DNA of 64,000 bases from Knufia peltigerae (taxonomy: Eukaryota; Ascomycota; Eurotiomycetes; Chaetothyriales; Trichomeriaceae): positions 1 to 64,000 of the forward strand of contig JAPDRN010000062.1 of NCBI GenBank assembly GCA_030247855.1, read 5' to 3'. The position numbers were made by a program, and so were the translations under genes. A model generated the notes under the pieces. It did no database searches. It saw nothing but the letters and a program-made list of their open reading frames with translations, and had not been told where the DNA came from. Numbering within the stretch: the first letter of the stretch is position 1; each line of letters begins with the position of its first letter. Of the stretch, positions 1-11,400 are shown piece after piece.

Positions 1-818
1 TGTAGAGAAGCTGGAACTAGAAGAATGGTCGGACGACGGAACATCATTGTACATGTGCTGTTTCGAGGTGTGTCAGGAAATGAGTATATTGAAAACGGAA
101 AGGATGGAGTTGATTGTGTCGATGATTCGAAATCAACGGTGCAGCGTAAGTATAGTGGAGTTTGTCTTGTGTCGAGATTTCAGAAGTAGACTTATTAGAA
201 AGTAGATGCTACAAGAATGTAAGAGGCCAAAGTTGAATACTGTTGTAAAAGTATTGCCAGTCTCTCTGAGGTGTCTATCATTCCTTTTGCTCTTTGATCT
301 TCTGTCATTCGGTTCACCTCACGCCATATGACCATGACCGAAGTACAGTACTCGGTGTGTTCGTTTTTCCACTGTCACAAGCACTCCCTTTGTGATCCAA
401 TCTTCAATCTCTCTCCAATTTCTTGCTTGTTACTCTCTTGACAGCCGATTGAATATCCATTCCCCCAATCAAAAAGAGCCGTGTGAATGAATATACCTTG
501 ACAGGCATAGCCGAGTTACTAGTAGTACGTGGCGAGTTGTGTGTAATCAAATGGAATGGATCCCTGGTCCTATCGGGCATATTCTCCTGGCTTGTCCAGT
601 TTCAACAGCAAGAGTAATCACAATACCCATTCTTCACACCGACATCGTCGTCGTCGATGGAAGTTTGACAACAACATGGCTACACCAAAATACGTCAGCA
701 AGGTTTGTCAACTCCTGCGAATTGTAATGTTTTCGACAAAGACAAGACAGAAACGACATCCAAGGATGGTAACTAGCTGCGTATGGGGAATCCCGGTGTC
801 GTAATGGAACTAAACTGA
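1..818. other. no gene recognised
   Basis: Only short overlapping reading frames occur here, and none reads like a protein family I know. It lies downstream of the minus-strand small secreted protein gene and could carry its 3' end: a donor-like GTGAGT just after the last Cys-rich codons, followed about 60 nt later by an acceptor-like CGCAG, would allow a further short exon at about 710-780. Confidence 0.4.
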
Positions 819-1175
819 CTAGGTAGGTAGACTCACATGTACAATGCTTGGAGGGAAGAAAATGATTCCTGGACAACAATCTTGATCACTGTGACAGCAC
901 GTGTCGTGGTCCCCGTACTTGATACAACATTCACCTGGGTCGCACTTGCATTTTTCTTTCTCCTCGACGGCCTCAGAGGCGAGAAATCCATGTGAGAGTG
1001 CATCTGTAAAGTTTAGACGGCCAGTCATGAAGGTGACGTTGGTGGTGATGTCGGTGTCAGATGCAGGATGAGCGTGAGGGTGAGCACAGGTCTGACTTGG
1101 ACATAAGGTCAGGAGGATGAGAAGAACAAGCAAGAAGACGAGCCAGATTCTTTGGACGTCTGGGAACATTGCCAT
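819..1175 (-). CDS. small secreted cysteine-rich protein
   Basis: The frame starts at an ATG and encodes 118 residues. Residues about 8-31 form a strongly hydrophobic segment (LVFLLVLLILLTLCPS core) ending near a small-residue site, which looks like a signal peptide. The mature part has two possible N-glycosylation sites (NVT, NFT) and then a dense cysteine block at about residues 77-101, with C-x-C, then three CC pairs (GECC, DTCC, QDCC) inside 26 residues. I do not recognise the family. The size, secretion signal and paired cysteines fit the broad class of fungal small secreted proteins or effectors, which is an inference only. The C-terminus is uncertain because a GTGAGT donor lies near the end (about position 831), so the last residues may be replaced by a spliced exon at about 710-780. 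Confidence 0.6.
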   Translation of the reverse strand: MAMFPDVQRIWLVFLLVLLILLTLCPSQTCAHPHAHPASDTDITTNVTFMTGRLNFTDALSHGFLASEAVEEKEKCKCDPGECCIKYGDHDTCCHSDQDCCPGIIFFPPSIVHVSLPT

Positions 1176-1786
1176 GATTCTTCAATGTCGTGAGAGGGGT
1201 CAATTGTGAGTCGTGATGGAGACGACGGTCGGCGAGATTGCGAGATCCTTGGGAGTGTGGAAGGGTGGAAGGGTGGAAGCAGAAGACAAAAGAAGAGAGG
1301 TTCAATTCATGACGGGTAATGGGAAAGGGAAATGTATGTGATACTTGCTGTTTGTTTATGACTTGCAAGTGAAATGACTTTTCTAACCGCCCATGTTGTC
1401 AGTGAGAAGTGAATGGAAATCGTGTCCATGTGACATGACATGGTCGGTGTTCAGAATAATGAGGAAATGCCACATTCACTCGACACAATCTTGAGTACTT
1501 CACAAACCATACCTTTACATGTCAAAGTGACAACAACGCCATCTTCTGTATGGAGGAATCGCGTGCCGTCAGGCGCTGGTGGGACGAGAGGGGAGAAGGT
1601 GAAGAATGGAAGGCTGAGTATGGGGTAGTTGTCGTCGTACGTGTCGCGGTGCCCTTGTGTAGACTGCGCCTTAATTCGACCTCTCCAGAAACCTCGATGA
1701 TGCTGTTTCATGAAACCAGGAGGGGAGAAATTTTATGAGAATGCACCACATCTTTGTCATATCCGAGTCGTTCAATTGTTGTTGAT
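1176..1786. other. intergenic, no gene recognised
   Basis: This holds the upstream region of the small secreted protein gene and the 3' flank of the decayed helix-hairpin-helix gene. Open frames are short and overlap on both strands, and none resembles a known protein. Confidence 0.4.
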
Positions 1787-2870
1787 TCATTGGAATTCCT
1801 TGTCGCATTTGTCGAGTCTGATGGTAGTCAACGTCGAAGCGAGCTTGCACATCTTGACAGGGTCTTGACCACAACCTTTGCACCCCGCTTGGGACACCGA
1901 CAGCGTCTGCCGTGTTTTGCACTGCGTGGGTCAAGGAAGGGGGCAAGACAAGGCCAGAGAGTCTGGGCGGTGTCCATGAAGATATCAACACCAACATCTC
2001 CGAGACCTTTGATCTCTTTCAGCCGAAGACGGCTCTCTTCTGGAGACGAAACCATCCGAAGTTTTGGGGAAAGGTTGTTCAAATCGCCATCTAGGATGTG
2101 CGCAAATCAACGAAACTGACGGCGGTGGCGGAATTCCCTGCAGGACAGGCTCGACTCTATTTTTGGACGAGGGAACAACGTGAAGTATACCAAAATGGGA
2201 TGGCGAGAATAACACTCGCTGTACTTCGCGTCGACAAGTTTGACTAGTTCACCCAATCCTGTGGCTGTCTTCTCCCCTGAATCTAGTGTAGCCTCCTTCG
2301 GTCAGAACTTGGGTCCGCTCAAGCCATTGAGACTTTTCCAAGCAGACAATCTCATGGTAGTTGGCCTTGATGACTAGCAATTGTTTTGGCGGCAAGTTCG
2401 TGTGAGATGCGGGTCGACGAGAACAAGACCTTCAGCAACAGGGACATTATGGTCTCTGGCTTCGGAGACAGAGGCTCTTCGAGCTCGGTGTCTGAAAGCG
2501 GGACAGAGCCATACCGCTGAACGAGGAATTCGATCCGAGGATAAGATGACTGCCCGATGTTCGTCTCGAAGGGCTCATGTTTCTGGTTTGATGCCCTGAA
2601 GCTGGACTGTCTAGAAATGGAACGATCATGCACTTCGGTTTTGGCTCTCTTGTTTGGATGAGGTCCCTTCAAGACCTTGGCAGGTTCCGTTTCCCCGTGG
2701 TTTCTTTTCTTGGATACGTTCTCTGCAGAAGGTTTGGACCCATGATCAGCCGTACCAGATGCCTTCTGTTTGTGCTCAAGTTTGTACCATTGTGAGATTC
2801 CCCTGACTAGAGCGGCTATGACGGCAAAGTTGAGCTCAAGCCTAATGCTGCTACTTTTAGAATTGTTAAA
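1787..2870 (-). pseudogene. decayed helix-hairpin-helix (endonuclease III-like) gene
   Basis: Pieces of one protein are spread over all three minus-strand frames in the correct order. They are an N-terminal stretch with LELNFAVIAALVRG (about 2850-2800), a core with SSTRISHELAAK (about 2420-2385), SQWLERTQVLTEGGY (about 2335-2285), EKTATGLGELVKLV (about 2275-2230), GDLNNL (about 2085), the helix-hairpin-helix-like IKGLGDVGVDIF (about 2010), LWPCLAPFLDPRSAK, TADAVGVPSGVQRLW (about 1905-1865) and a last piece with LASTLTTIRLD ending at a stop at 1787. Joining them needs at least four frame changes, and one gap of about 130 bp (2090-2220) may be an intron that has lost its donor. From memory this order matches a fungal HhH protein of about 230-250 residues related to endonuclease III-type DNA repair proteins. 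It cannot make an intact product as written. The 5' end is approximate. Confidence 0.7.
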
Positions 2871-4950
2871 TGTCAGTGCATGATGCCAAAATGCGAGTAC
2901 GATATGGCCAAGGCCTCTTTTGCCTCAAGCGACCTGGGTGTGACGGTCCGAGAGCCTAAGATGTTAAGTAAGGGACACGATACGGCATAATTAGCGGATG
3001 TATAGGAAGTTCTGGCTTTTCCCCGGATCTTCTCCAAGATCTCATGACGCCACGATGCCCAAAGCAGGACAGTAGCAAGATAGTGCCAGGACGTCGGTAC
3101 AACAATACGAGTACGAGGACCGAGTATCCGTCCATCGCAGTTGTTATTTTTGGACATTGAGGACAGTGCTGGTGCGCAGCCGGTCACGGGATACTACGGT
3201 GGGCAGGTGACTAGCTATGTTGGGCAAAGTTCTCGAAGGTCGGTAGAACAGCTGAAGTCTTGGCTGCCGAATTCCGTGTCCCAAGAAATGCCAACGGCGC
3301 TGTGAGAGAAAGTACTCCGTACAGTCTAATGGTTATGTAGATCAGTGGAGATGGACAATCTTGACGAGTTCGTTCTGGTTGTTGTCAGTCCAAAGACCAC
3401 ATTGTGGTTGAAGGCGCAGTAGTGAAGAAAATGCGCCAGGAATTCCCGGTCACAGGATGCTGTGATGGGCCAAGGGATAACCTTTTGGGCACGGGAATAC
3501 TGCTGAGGGAATTCTCAGGGGAGGAGTTGGAAATCTGTGGTTTCATCTCCAAGCCCCCCGAAGGATCTGATTTGCCAAGATGAGGCTCACTTGCTCCTGG
3601 CAGTGTCTCCTTTGTCAATGCCGATGGGTGGCACCCTAAACGGCTGGACTACATTGACCGGTGGCCAACAATCCCAAAGACGGGTGTGATGCTCAAATCG
3701 AACTGATTCCATCAACAAGTCTGCTGGCGACGCGGCCTCCCCGCATGTTAGCTGCATGAGAGAATTTTTTCGAGGAGGTGGTGTGTGTGTGAGAACCGGG
3801 GTAGAACGTTCATGTGCTTCGTGGAGGGTAGACGACGAGACCAAGCTTTCTTGCCGAAGACGCCTTGACGCATTTGGAGACGGACGGCAACACGGCAGCA
3901 AGGATGACGGGGATCGAGCATCATTGTGAGAGGGATAATGTGCCACGCGATGTACTTCAGAATCTGCCGCGGAGCGAATGGCAGCATAGCCCAGGGAGCG
4001 GAAAAGCCAGGGGGAGAAGGTTGTAAGTCAAATGCTAAGCATGGCCTTTACCTAACTAGAAGACCAGTAACGAAGCTCAGTGGAGGAAGAGGTTGAGCAC
4101 TGCCCCCCTAAAGCATTGTCGCTGGAGTGATATGATTCCTCGGGTCAAAGCCACCTCGCAGTTTGAGCATCTCACTACTGACAGGCCTCGCAGCTTCGTA
4201 GCGTGCAAGGCAGACCCCGGACAGCACCCAATATGCCTCCACGTTTGCAATCCCGGATACGAGCTGGTTTAGCTCCTGGTTGTAGTCGTACTCCATACTG
4301 TAGGTGTTTCGCCGTCATGTGCGCCCTCGGGTGGACTGTTCACAAGTATGAGCTAAGATGCGAGGCATGCTTTGGTCTCCAGGGTTTTTCTCATGAGCTC
4401 GATGGACCGTGGGATCTACATTACTTTCGTTTTATTGCGAAGCCGGAAAACGGAACCATGCCCCATGCTTCCAGAAATAGCGGCCCTCAGGTTGCAGCTA
4501 AGCCAAGTAGCCCCCCTACAAGGGCCCAAGAAACGGCCAATGGCACCCATCGGACCCTCATGATCACGCCCAGAGGGAAAAGCGTAGGCGTCTTTGGGCA
4601 TCCTCCAATCACCAAATCTCCCGCACCCTCCATCTCCTCCTTCGCTTCTGCCGTCTCACTCCACCGCCGTCTCGACTGTGTACACTTATATGAACTTGAT
4701 GACGCCTTGAATCTGGGTTATTTCTGTTCTTCAGATTTATTCATTCGTGACTTATAATCTCGAAGTAGACGTCCGCCACATCCTGTATCATCGATCGCCT
4801 GTCGCTTAAATCGCGAGCGCAGACCTTTCAGTCCCAAAACAAACAACCAAACCATCCAAATCAACAGGTGCGCGCTCCATAAACACTTCAACCAGCTCGC
4901 CCATCCTGTCGTCGACACGCCCTCTAAACACCGAATCGCAACATTCCGCA
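2871..4950. other. 2 kb region of unassigned fragments
   Basis: I see no gene that can be supported. Several minus-strand open frames have protein-like composition without a family I can name: about 2873-3154 (with WHYLATVLLWASW), about 3748-3987 (with PLTMMLDPRHP), and 4108-4296 (with ARPVSSEMLKLRGGF). They sit beside a clearly decayed gene, so further gene remains are possible. One exact TACTCCGTA motif lies at 3313. The last few hundred bases, rich in C and T, are the presumed promoter and 5' leader of the stomatin gene. Confidence 0.35.
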
Positions 4951-6077
4951 ATGGACTCTCCACGAGGATCAAACTTGGACAACGGCAAGTCGCCAACCCC
5001 GCCTGTGGGCTTTCGCCCGCAAAATGGAGGAATCATCAAGGTGCAGCCACCGCGCCGCGAGGATCTTCAGCCCTCCTATGCCCAAACCCTTCAGGGCGAC
5101 AATGAGGCAGAGACCCATGGCTGGTATGGATCTATGAGTATGTACTGGTTCTGCGCTTTCATCTGTACCGCACCCACTAACGCTGCGCAGTCAATTCCTT
5201 GGGAAGCTGCGTTGGTTTCCTGGGTGCCATCCCCTGCTGCGTTATCTGCCCCAACCCCTACAAGCCTGTGTCGCAGGGTAACGTGGGTCTGGTCACCAAG
5301 TTCGGTCGCTTTTCTCGAGCTGTCGACCCTGGTTTGGTCAAGATCAACCCATTGTCCGAACGACTCATCCAAGTCGATGTCAAGATCCAGATTGTCGAGG
5401 TGCCACGTCAAGTGTGCATGACCAAGGACAATGTTACACTCAACTTGACTTCGGTCATCTACTATCACATTACATCTCCTCACAAGGCGGCTTTTGGTAT
5501 CTCCAACATCCGTCAAGCCTTGGTGGAGCGAACCCAAACCACCCTGCGACACGTTGTTGGAGCGCGTGTCCTGCAAGATGTCATTGAGCGTCGCGAGGAG
5601 CTTGCCCAGTCGATTGGTGAAATTATCGAGGATGTCGCATCTGGCTGGGGTGTCCAAGTCGAATCTATGCTGATAAAGGACATTATCTTCAGCAACGACC
5701 TCCAGGACTCCCTCTCGATGGCCGCTCAGTCCAAGAGAATCGGTGAATCCAAGGTCATTGCTGCCCGTGCCGAAGTCGAATCCGCCAAACTCATGAGACA
5801 AGCGGCCGATATCCTGAGCTCTGCTCCTGCCATGCAAATCAGATACCTCGAGGCAATGCAAGCCATGGCCAAGACTGCTAACAGCAAGGTCATCTTCTTG
5901 CCGGCCAACAACCAGACCATTGGACCCGACGCCATGAACGCGGCCTTGCAGCACCCAAGCTCAGGAGAGGCTAGTGGTTACAACTCGAGACATCACACTG
6001 GCAACAACCCTTTCAACACCGAGACCAATGATGGCTTTCAGCAAGCCATGAATGCCCGTGTCGTTGAGAACATCTAA
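4951..6077 (+). CDS. stomatin-family SPFH membrane protein
   Basis: Two exons (4951-5137 and 5191-6077) encode 357 residues. The 53-nt intron has a GTATGT donor and a CACTAAC branch site just before GCGCAG. After a Pro-rich cytosolic N-terminus, residues about 62-86 form the short Cys-rich hydrophobic hairpin (GFLGAIPCCVICPNPYK) that anchors stomatins from one side of the membrane. An SPFH/Band 7 domain follows (about 88-265) with typical elements such as VPRQVCMTKDNV and the helical AARAEVESAKLMRQAADI. The C-terminus is Asn/Gly-rich and polar. Stomatins oligomerise in ordered membrane domains and modulate channels or mitochondrial functions. The plasma membrane/endosome and mitochondrial members are hard to separate here, and I see no clear mitochondrial presequence. 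Confidence 0.93.
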
Positions 6078-7109
6078 GTTGGATGACGACGGCAACGGTG
6101 ACGTGATTGGTCATTACGAATAGCAATGGCTGGGAGGTTGAAGATTGACGAATGATCCCATACCCTCTGTCGCAGGAATCTTCGCAGTTATGTCCAGGAA
6201 TCCTTTAAAATGGGTCTGGAGGTTCGGCGCATCTGAATTTTCTTTGTTGAGATACCCCTTCAATGAGTATCATGGCACTCGCTTGACGATTGTACAATTA
6301 TTTGATCTAGCTATCTGCTGTTTCTCATATTGTTAGTTGATCGTTTTGTCCTGTTAATGAATGTGTTTAGTTGTACTCTTCGTTTCCCTTGACGCTTTAA
6401 TATCCCCCGGCAGCGTTCGCGTAGAGTAATCGAGAGGATCTCTCATTGGCATCTGTATTCACGGTGTCATCACTGTAGATTGAGAGCAGAGCCCACGACT
6501 TAGCGCAAACAGCGTATACTACCACTTGAAATACAGCTAGGTACTCCGTGGCAATATGTATCTACTCGTAGCCAGATCGTGGCTTGATGACATCGGCGAT
6601 AGACATGTACTTTGTGGCTTTCTTATGACCTTTGCGTAAAGTCCGGTCAGCAGTTTTCGCAAGCGGCCGCCTCATAGCCAGATTTCGCACTAACGTTCAT
6701 ACGGCCGATACAAGATGATCCACGTCGTCCGCATTTCCGTCGGAAAGAGTCATGTCTTTTATTTTGCTCAGGGCACAAGATGACCTGATTCGTGGGCATA
6801 GAATGTCCATTCTTTCCAGAGTACTCGGTGCCTGGCTCAGTATCCATACCATCTGCATTGTCCATCAGGACCATGGGCTTGTCGGCCTTGTGCTATGGAG
6901 TTAGGTATGCTTTGGCCATGTTAAGGTAAGCAAGTGACATGGTCTGGCTCCCTGATCAGGGTGACCGTGCAGTATATAAGGAGAAGACTTGCCTCGTGGA
7001 TCAACAGAGAATACATTCTCTTCGCCCGCACAAACCAACTTCAAGACAACTTACCAACTCCCAAAGTGATCGCTTCGAACATCTTGCTACGTGCTTCTGA
7101 ATCTTCAAC
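6078..7109. other. intergenic region and SDR promoter
   Basis: This holds the 3' flank of the stomatin gene and the promoter of the short-chain dehydrogenase. The longest minus frame (about 6647-6874) has no recognisable domain. One near-match to the dispersed motif (TACTCCGTG) lies at 6542. Confidence 0.5.
6973..6979 (+). promoter_or_regulatory. candidate TATA box of the SDR gene
   Basis: TATATAA lies about 130 bp upstream of the SDR start codon, within the usual distance for a fungal core promoter with a short 5' leader. It is placed by position and sequence only. Confidence 0.4.
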
Positions 7110-8138
7110 ATGAAGGACTTCACTCGAGAAACTACAGGTGTCGAGGTAGTCCAGGAGTTGCGTGATCGAGTCGATGGCAAAACAAGTGAGCATTCTGCCT
7201 TGTTCCGGAGAAAGACCCACCGCTGACTGAATCTCGTCGCAGTTGTCATTACCGGGGCCAGCGAACGAGGGCTGGGAGCTGAGACTGCAATCGCTTTCGC
7301 TCATGCCAGCCCTGCGCATCTGATCCTCCTTGCTCGCTCGCAAACCCGAGTCGATTCAGTCATTGCTCGGATCAAGGAGCTGAACCCGGCTATCAAAGTC
7401 ACCTTCGTGCCTGTCTCGCTCGACGACTTTGACTCTGTGCGCGTCGCAGCTGCCACCATCAACTCTTCTATTGACAAGCTCGACTATCTGATCAACAATG
7501 CCGGCGTCATGGCCCTGAACGAATACCAGACGAACAAGGATGGTATCGAGATGCAATTTGCGACCAACCACCTGGGCCACTTCTTGTTCACGAAACTGCT
7601 CCTGCCCAAGATCCTCGCCGCGGGTCCTGGTTCTCGCATCGTCAACTTGACGAGTCTCGGTCACAAGATTGGACCGGTCCGCTTTGATGACTACAACTTT
7701 TCCAACGGCAAGGCATACGACCCATGGTCAGCGTACGGTCAGGCAAAGACGGCCAACGTCCTCTTCTCTCTAGGTTTGACACAGAGACTGAAGTCGCGAG
7801 GCATTCAAAGCTACGGTGTACATCCGGGTGGCATCATGACCACGAACCTGGCCAACCATATCTCTGATGTTATGGCGGCGTTGGCACAGATTGACCCGAT
7901 TGCTCTCAAGAACACGGGCAAACCCTTCCCACTGGCTCAAGATCCCCCCAAGCCGGTTGAACAGGGCATCACCACCACCATTGTGGCAGCTTTGGACCCC
8001 AGAATTGAGAGCCAGAGTGGTATGTACATGGCAGACTCAAAATGCCAGCCGACTTACGAATACGCTGAATCGGTGGAAAACGCCGAGAAACTGTGGAAGT
8101 TGAGTGAAGAGCTGGTTGGAGAGAAGTTTGAGATATGA
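7110..8138 (+). CDS. short-chain dehydrogenase/reductase
   Basis: Exons 7110-7185 and 7243-8138 encode 323 residues. The 57-nt intron splits an Ile codon in the first beta strand, giving TIVITGASERGLG, the TGxxxGxG nucleotide-binding motif of SDRs. INNAGVM stabilises the fold. The catalytic set is Ser163 (in NLTSLGH), Tyr190 and Lys194 (YGQAK). The Ser-to-Tyr spacing, and the HPGG after the active site, resemble the WWOX/retinol-dehydrogenase-like branch of fungal SDRs, which reduce carbonyls or oxidise alcohols with NAD(P)(H). The substrate cannot be told from sequence. The gene is followed 281 bp later by the E2-like gene on the same strand. No signal peptide or membrane segment is seen, so a cytosolic enzyme is likely. 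Confidence 0.9.
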
Positions 8139-8419
8139 TGCAACATAGACGGCGAGTGACCTGATGATGAGTAGGCAGAAGGTAGCGATACATACAAGAA
8201 TACGTCTGAGATACTCGGGAAGCAAGATGATCAATAGATGTCTTGGAATATCAGTGACGTTTGCTGTTTGGCTGGTAAAGGAGGAATAGATTCATGCCGG
8301 TGTTTTGCCGCAGCCTTGTTGTGCTCTCCTCGTACTGTTTCCATGTCGTGCCTGTCTTCTCATTTCTTAAGCCCACCACCATTGACCTTACGCCACGTTC
8401 AATTCGTCACATTAGGCAG

Positions 8420-11400
8420 ATGCGAACCCTCGAAGTCTACGATCATGTTGCTCTCAAGCAGAACACACGATTGCACGGGGCAATCACCCGTACGAATGGC
8501 GAGCCGGACACACCTCGTCTAGAAAATAGGTTGAATCTCGCACACACTACCATCCCTTCTAAAGTGTCGGATGAGTTTCTCGCAACCGGCGTGCCACCAG
8601 CTGGTTATGTTTATGTCAAATGGGCTGAAGAGACAGATGGTTGCTCGCTCGTGGACGAGAATGATCTGACCCTTCTGAGCCGCGCCTTTCAAGTTGGCGA
8701 CGTCGTGAGGCAGGACGGCAGTTGCATGACTGGAAAGGTCATCGATGTCGACGAAACTTACACGCTCGCACCACTCGCCTGCGACAGGGAAGTCGCCAAA
8801 CTACTCTCCGTCGAACAATTGTTCCCATCGTGCTCACCTGCATGCGCCTCGCACCCTCCACTACGGTTCTCCCATCCGAACCCGCACGCTCTCATTTATA
8901 ACGTCCCGTCCCGAGAAATCAAAGTAGCACAAGATGTGGTTAGAGGTGATTACCTGACAAGTGACAAGTGGATAGGATTGGTTTCGGATGTTGGATACAA
9001 TGTGGTCATTGCACTTGAAAACAAGTCAGTCGTGGTGGTCACAGGACTTGGCGGCATCTGTCTCCCACTTGAAGATAACGGGATACCGCTGTTCAATATG
9101 TTTATCCGTGGGGATGCTACGCGAAAGGAGCTGCCGGATTTTGCCAATACCGAAAACACATATGGGGTTCCTGTGGAAGTATTACGCCCCGGCGATCACG
9201 TCGTTATCAATCATGGTCCACTGAGAGAAGGAAGATGGATTCGTGGCTCATACGACCCCAAGTGCCGTAGACTTGGAGTGGTGCTAGATGTTCGCGCTCG
9301 AGAAGTTACTACGATGTGGTTAGTCAACAATCGGCGCGACAAATCAAACGCAAGTACAAAACCGAGATGCGAACAATCCATTTACGAAAACATTGACACC
9401 TTTCAAGACCAGGCCCAATTAACCCTTAACAAGTATGTATCTGTCTATGATTCTGCCAAAATGCCAAGCAAGACAGCAACAATAACAACGACATTGCATT
9501 CGAGAACAATATCAGGATATCCGAAAGACACGCAAAGCGTCCTCCTGGGACTATACATTGCAGTGGGTACTCACGTTAGATTCCGAGATCCCACGGGGGC
9601 GGCCGTAAAGTATCAGGGGAGTGAACAGAACTCTCACGGCCGTTTAACGAGGGTGGTATCTGTCGACTACCCTGATTGGGACTTCAACGAATTCATAGTC
9701 GTCGATATGAAACAAAAGGCAACTGTACTCTGGCAAGATGGCTCGACAACAACCTCTGACTCAATGGACTTGCACGATCATGACCTCTTCGAACCCGAAC
9801 TACAGCCTACGAATATTGTCGTTATGCGCGAGGGAATGCTTCAAAGACCCACAGCATCATCTTCCGCCGTCAGCTTTGAAACGTCAGAGTTCAATGAGAT
9901 GGCATTGTTTGAACGTCCACACGACTTGATGCCGCAGAAAGTGGGTGTCATTCAGACCATCGACCCGCGCGAGAGAGTGGCCTCGATCCGCTGGTATCGG
10001 AAACCGAAGATCGAGCTCTTGTCGTCGGGGCGGAATTTGAGCCATGCCTCCCACTTTGGGCCCATCGGTGACACAGTATCGGATGTCTCTTTGTACGAGA
10101 TTCTACCATTTCCTTTCTTTAATTGTCTACCAAGGGACATGTGCGTCCTTGCGGACTTGGTAAAAGTCACCAGGGGCCAGCAAGCTTACGAGACTGGCGA
10201 AAGCGTTGACATATCACTACCAACGAATTCGACTTCACCCAGACCTGGAATAGAGAGGGCAGTAGATAGAGAGCTCTCCCCTATCAGTATAGCGCCGTGG
10301 AGAATGCCAAAGGCTCGTACTGAACCGAATGGTGCAGGGCCACGGGACTGGGTAGGCCAGGTGGTTGCAACTGGACTTGATGGCTCTCTGACTGTGCGAC
10401 TGGGGGCAGCTCAACATTGTCGTGATGTCCGCATGGATCTTGATGGACTCTTAGCATGCATTCCTGGTGACCGACGCGACATGGAATCAGTTGATGGCGA
10501 TTTGCTGGATGTGGATAATTTTGACGTGGACATCGAGATCTCGGACGACTCGTCCGATGACTACTCTGATGCCGACGTGGAAATGGGAGAGGTTGATGAT
10601 TTACTACTAGACTTGACACCGGAGGAGGCTGATCTGATTCATAAATCACATGCCCCAATCTTGACCACAGTGCCACCTGAGCCAGCAGAGGCCCCAGCAG
10701 AGGCCCCTTTATCGACCACGATGCCACCCGGGCCACCTCCGCAATTCCTCATACTCGACCAAGAGCCTCCAGCAGACCAGTTTGGGCTCCAATCAGTTTC
10801 CTCATCTATCGGTGCACTGAAACGGATTGCCAAAGAACATAAAATTCTCGCGTCCTCGTTGCCCAAAGGGCAAATCTATGTTCGAACCTATGAAAGGCGA
10901 CTTGATCTCTTCCGATGCCTCATGGTTGGACCTCGAGATACGCCTTATGAGAATGCTCCTTTTCTGATAGACTTGCAACTACCGGAACGATTTCCAGAGC
11001 AACCGCCGACGGCGCATTTTCATAGCTGGACGAGCGGAATGGGTCGAATCAATCCCAACCTCTACGAAGAAGGCAAGATCTGTCTGAGTCTGCTGGGTAC
11101 TTGGTCGGGACAGCACAAGACTGAATCATGGAATCCCATGGCTACAATCCTGCAGATTTTGGTGTCTTTGCAAGGCCTCGTCTTTGTGAAGAACCCCTTC
11201 TACAATGAAGCCGGTTTCGAAGGTTACGAAGACGACGAGAGATACATTCACGAGGCAGAGCAGTACAATGAAAAGGCGTTTGTCATGGCCCGAAGATTCA
11301 CCAAGAACGCGCTGGTGCGTCCGCCGAGGGCGATGACAGATGTCCTGGCGTGGTTGTATTTGCCTCACCACCCAGACAAGCCAGGTGAGAGTCTGCTCGG

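Noticed and set aside
5091..5954. Long antisense frame (287 codons) opposite the stomatin gene
   Set aside because: It is the shadow of a biased coding sequence; it has no domain and crosses the stomatin intron.
8294..8419. Start of the UBE2O-like gene at 8294
   Set aside because: The extra 42 residues are hydrophobic and Cys/Phe-rich, unlike the family N-terminus, and the ATG at 8420 gives a better match; kept only as an alternative.
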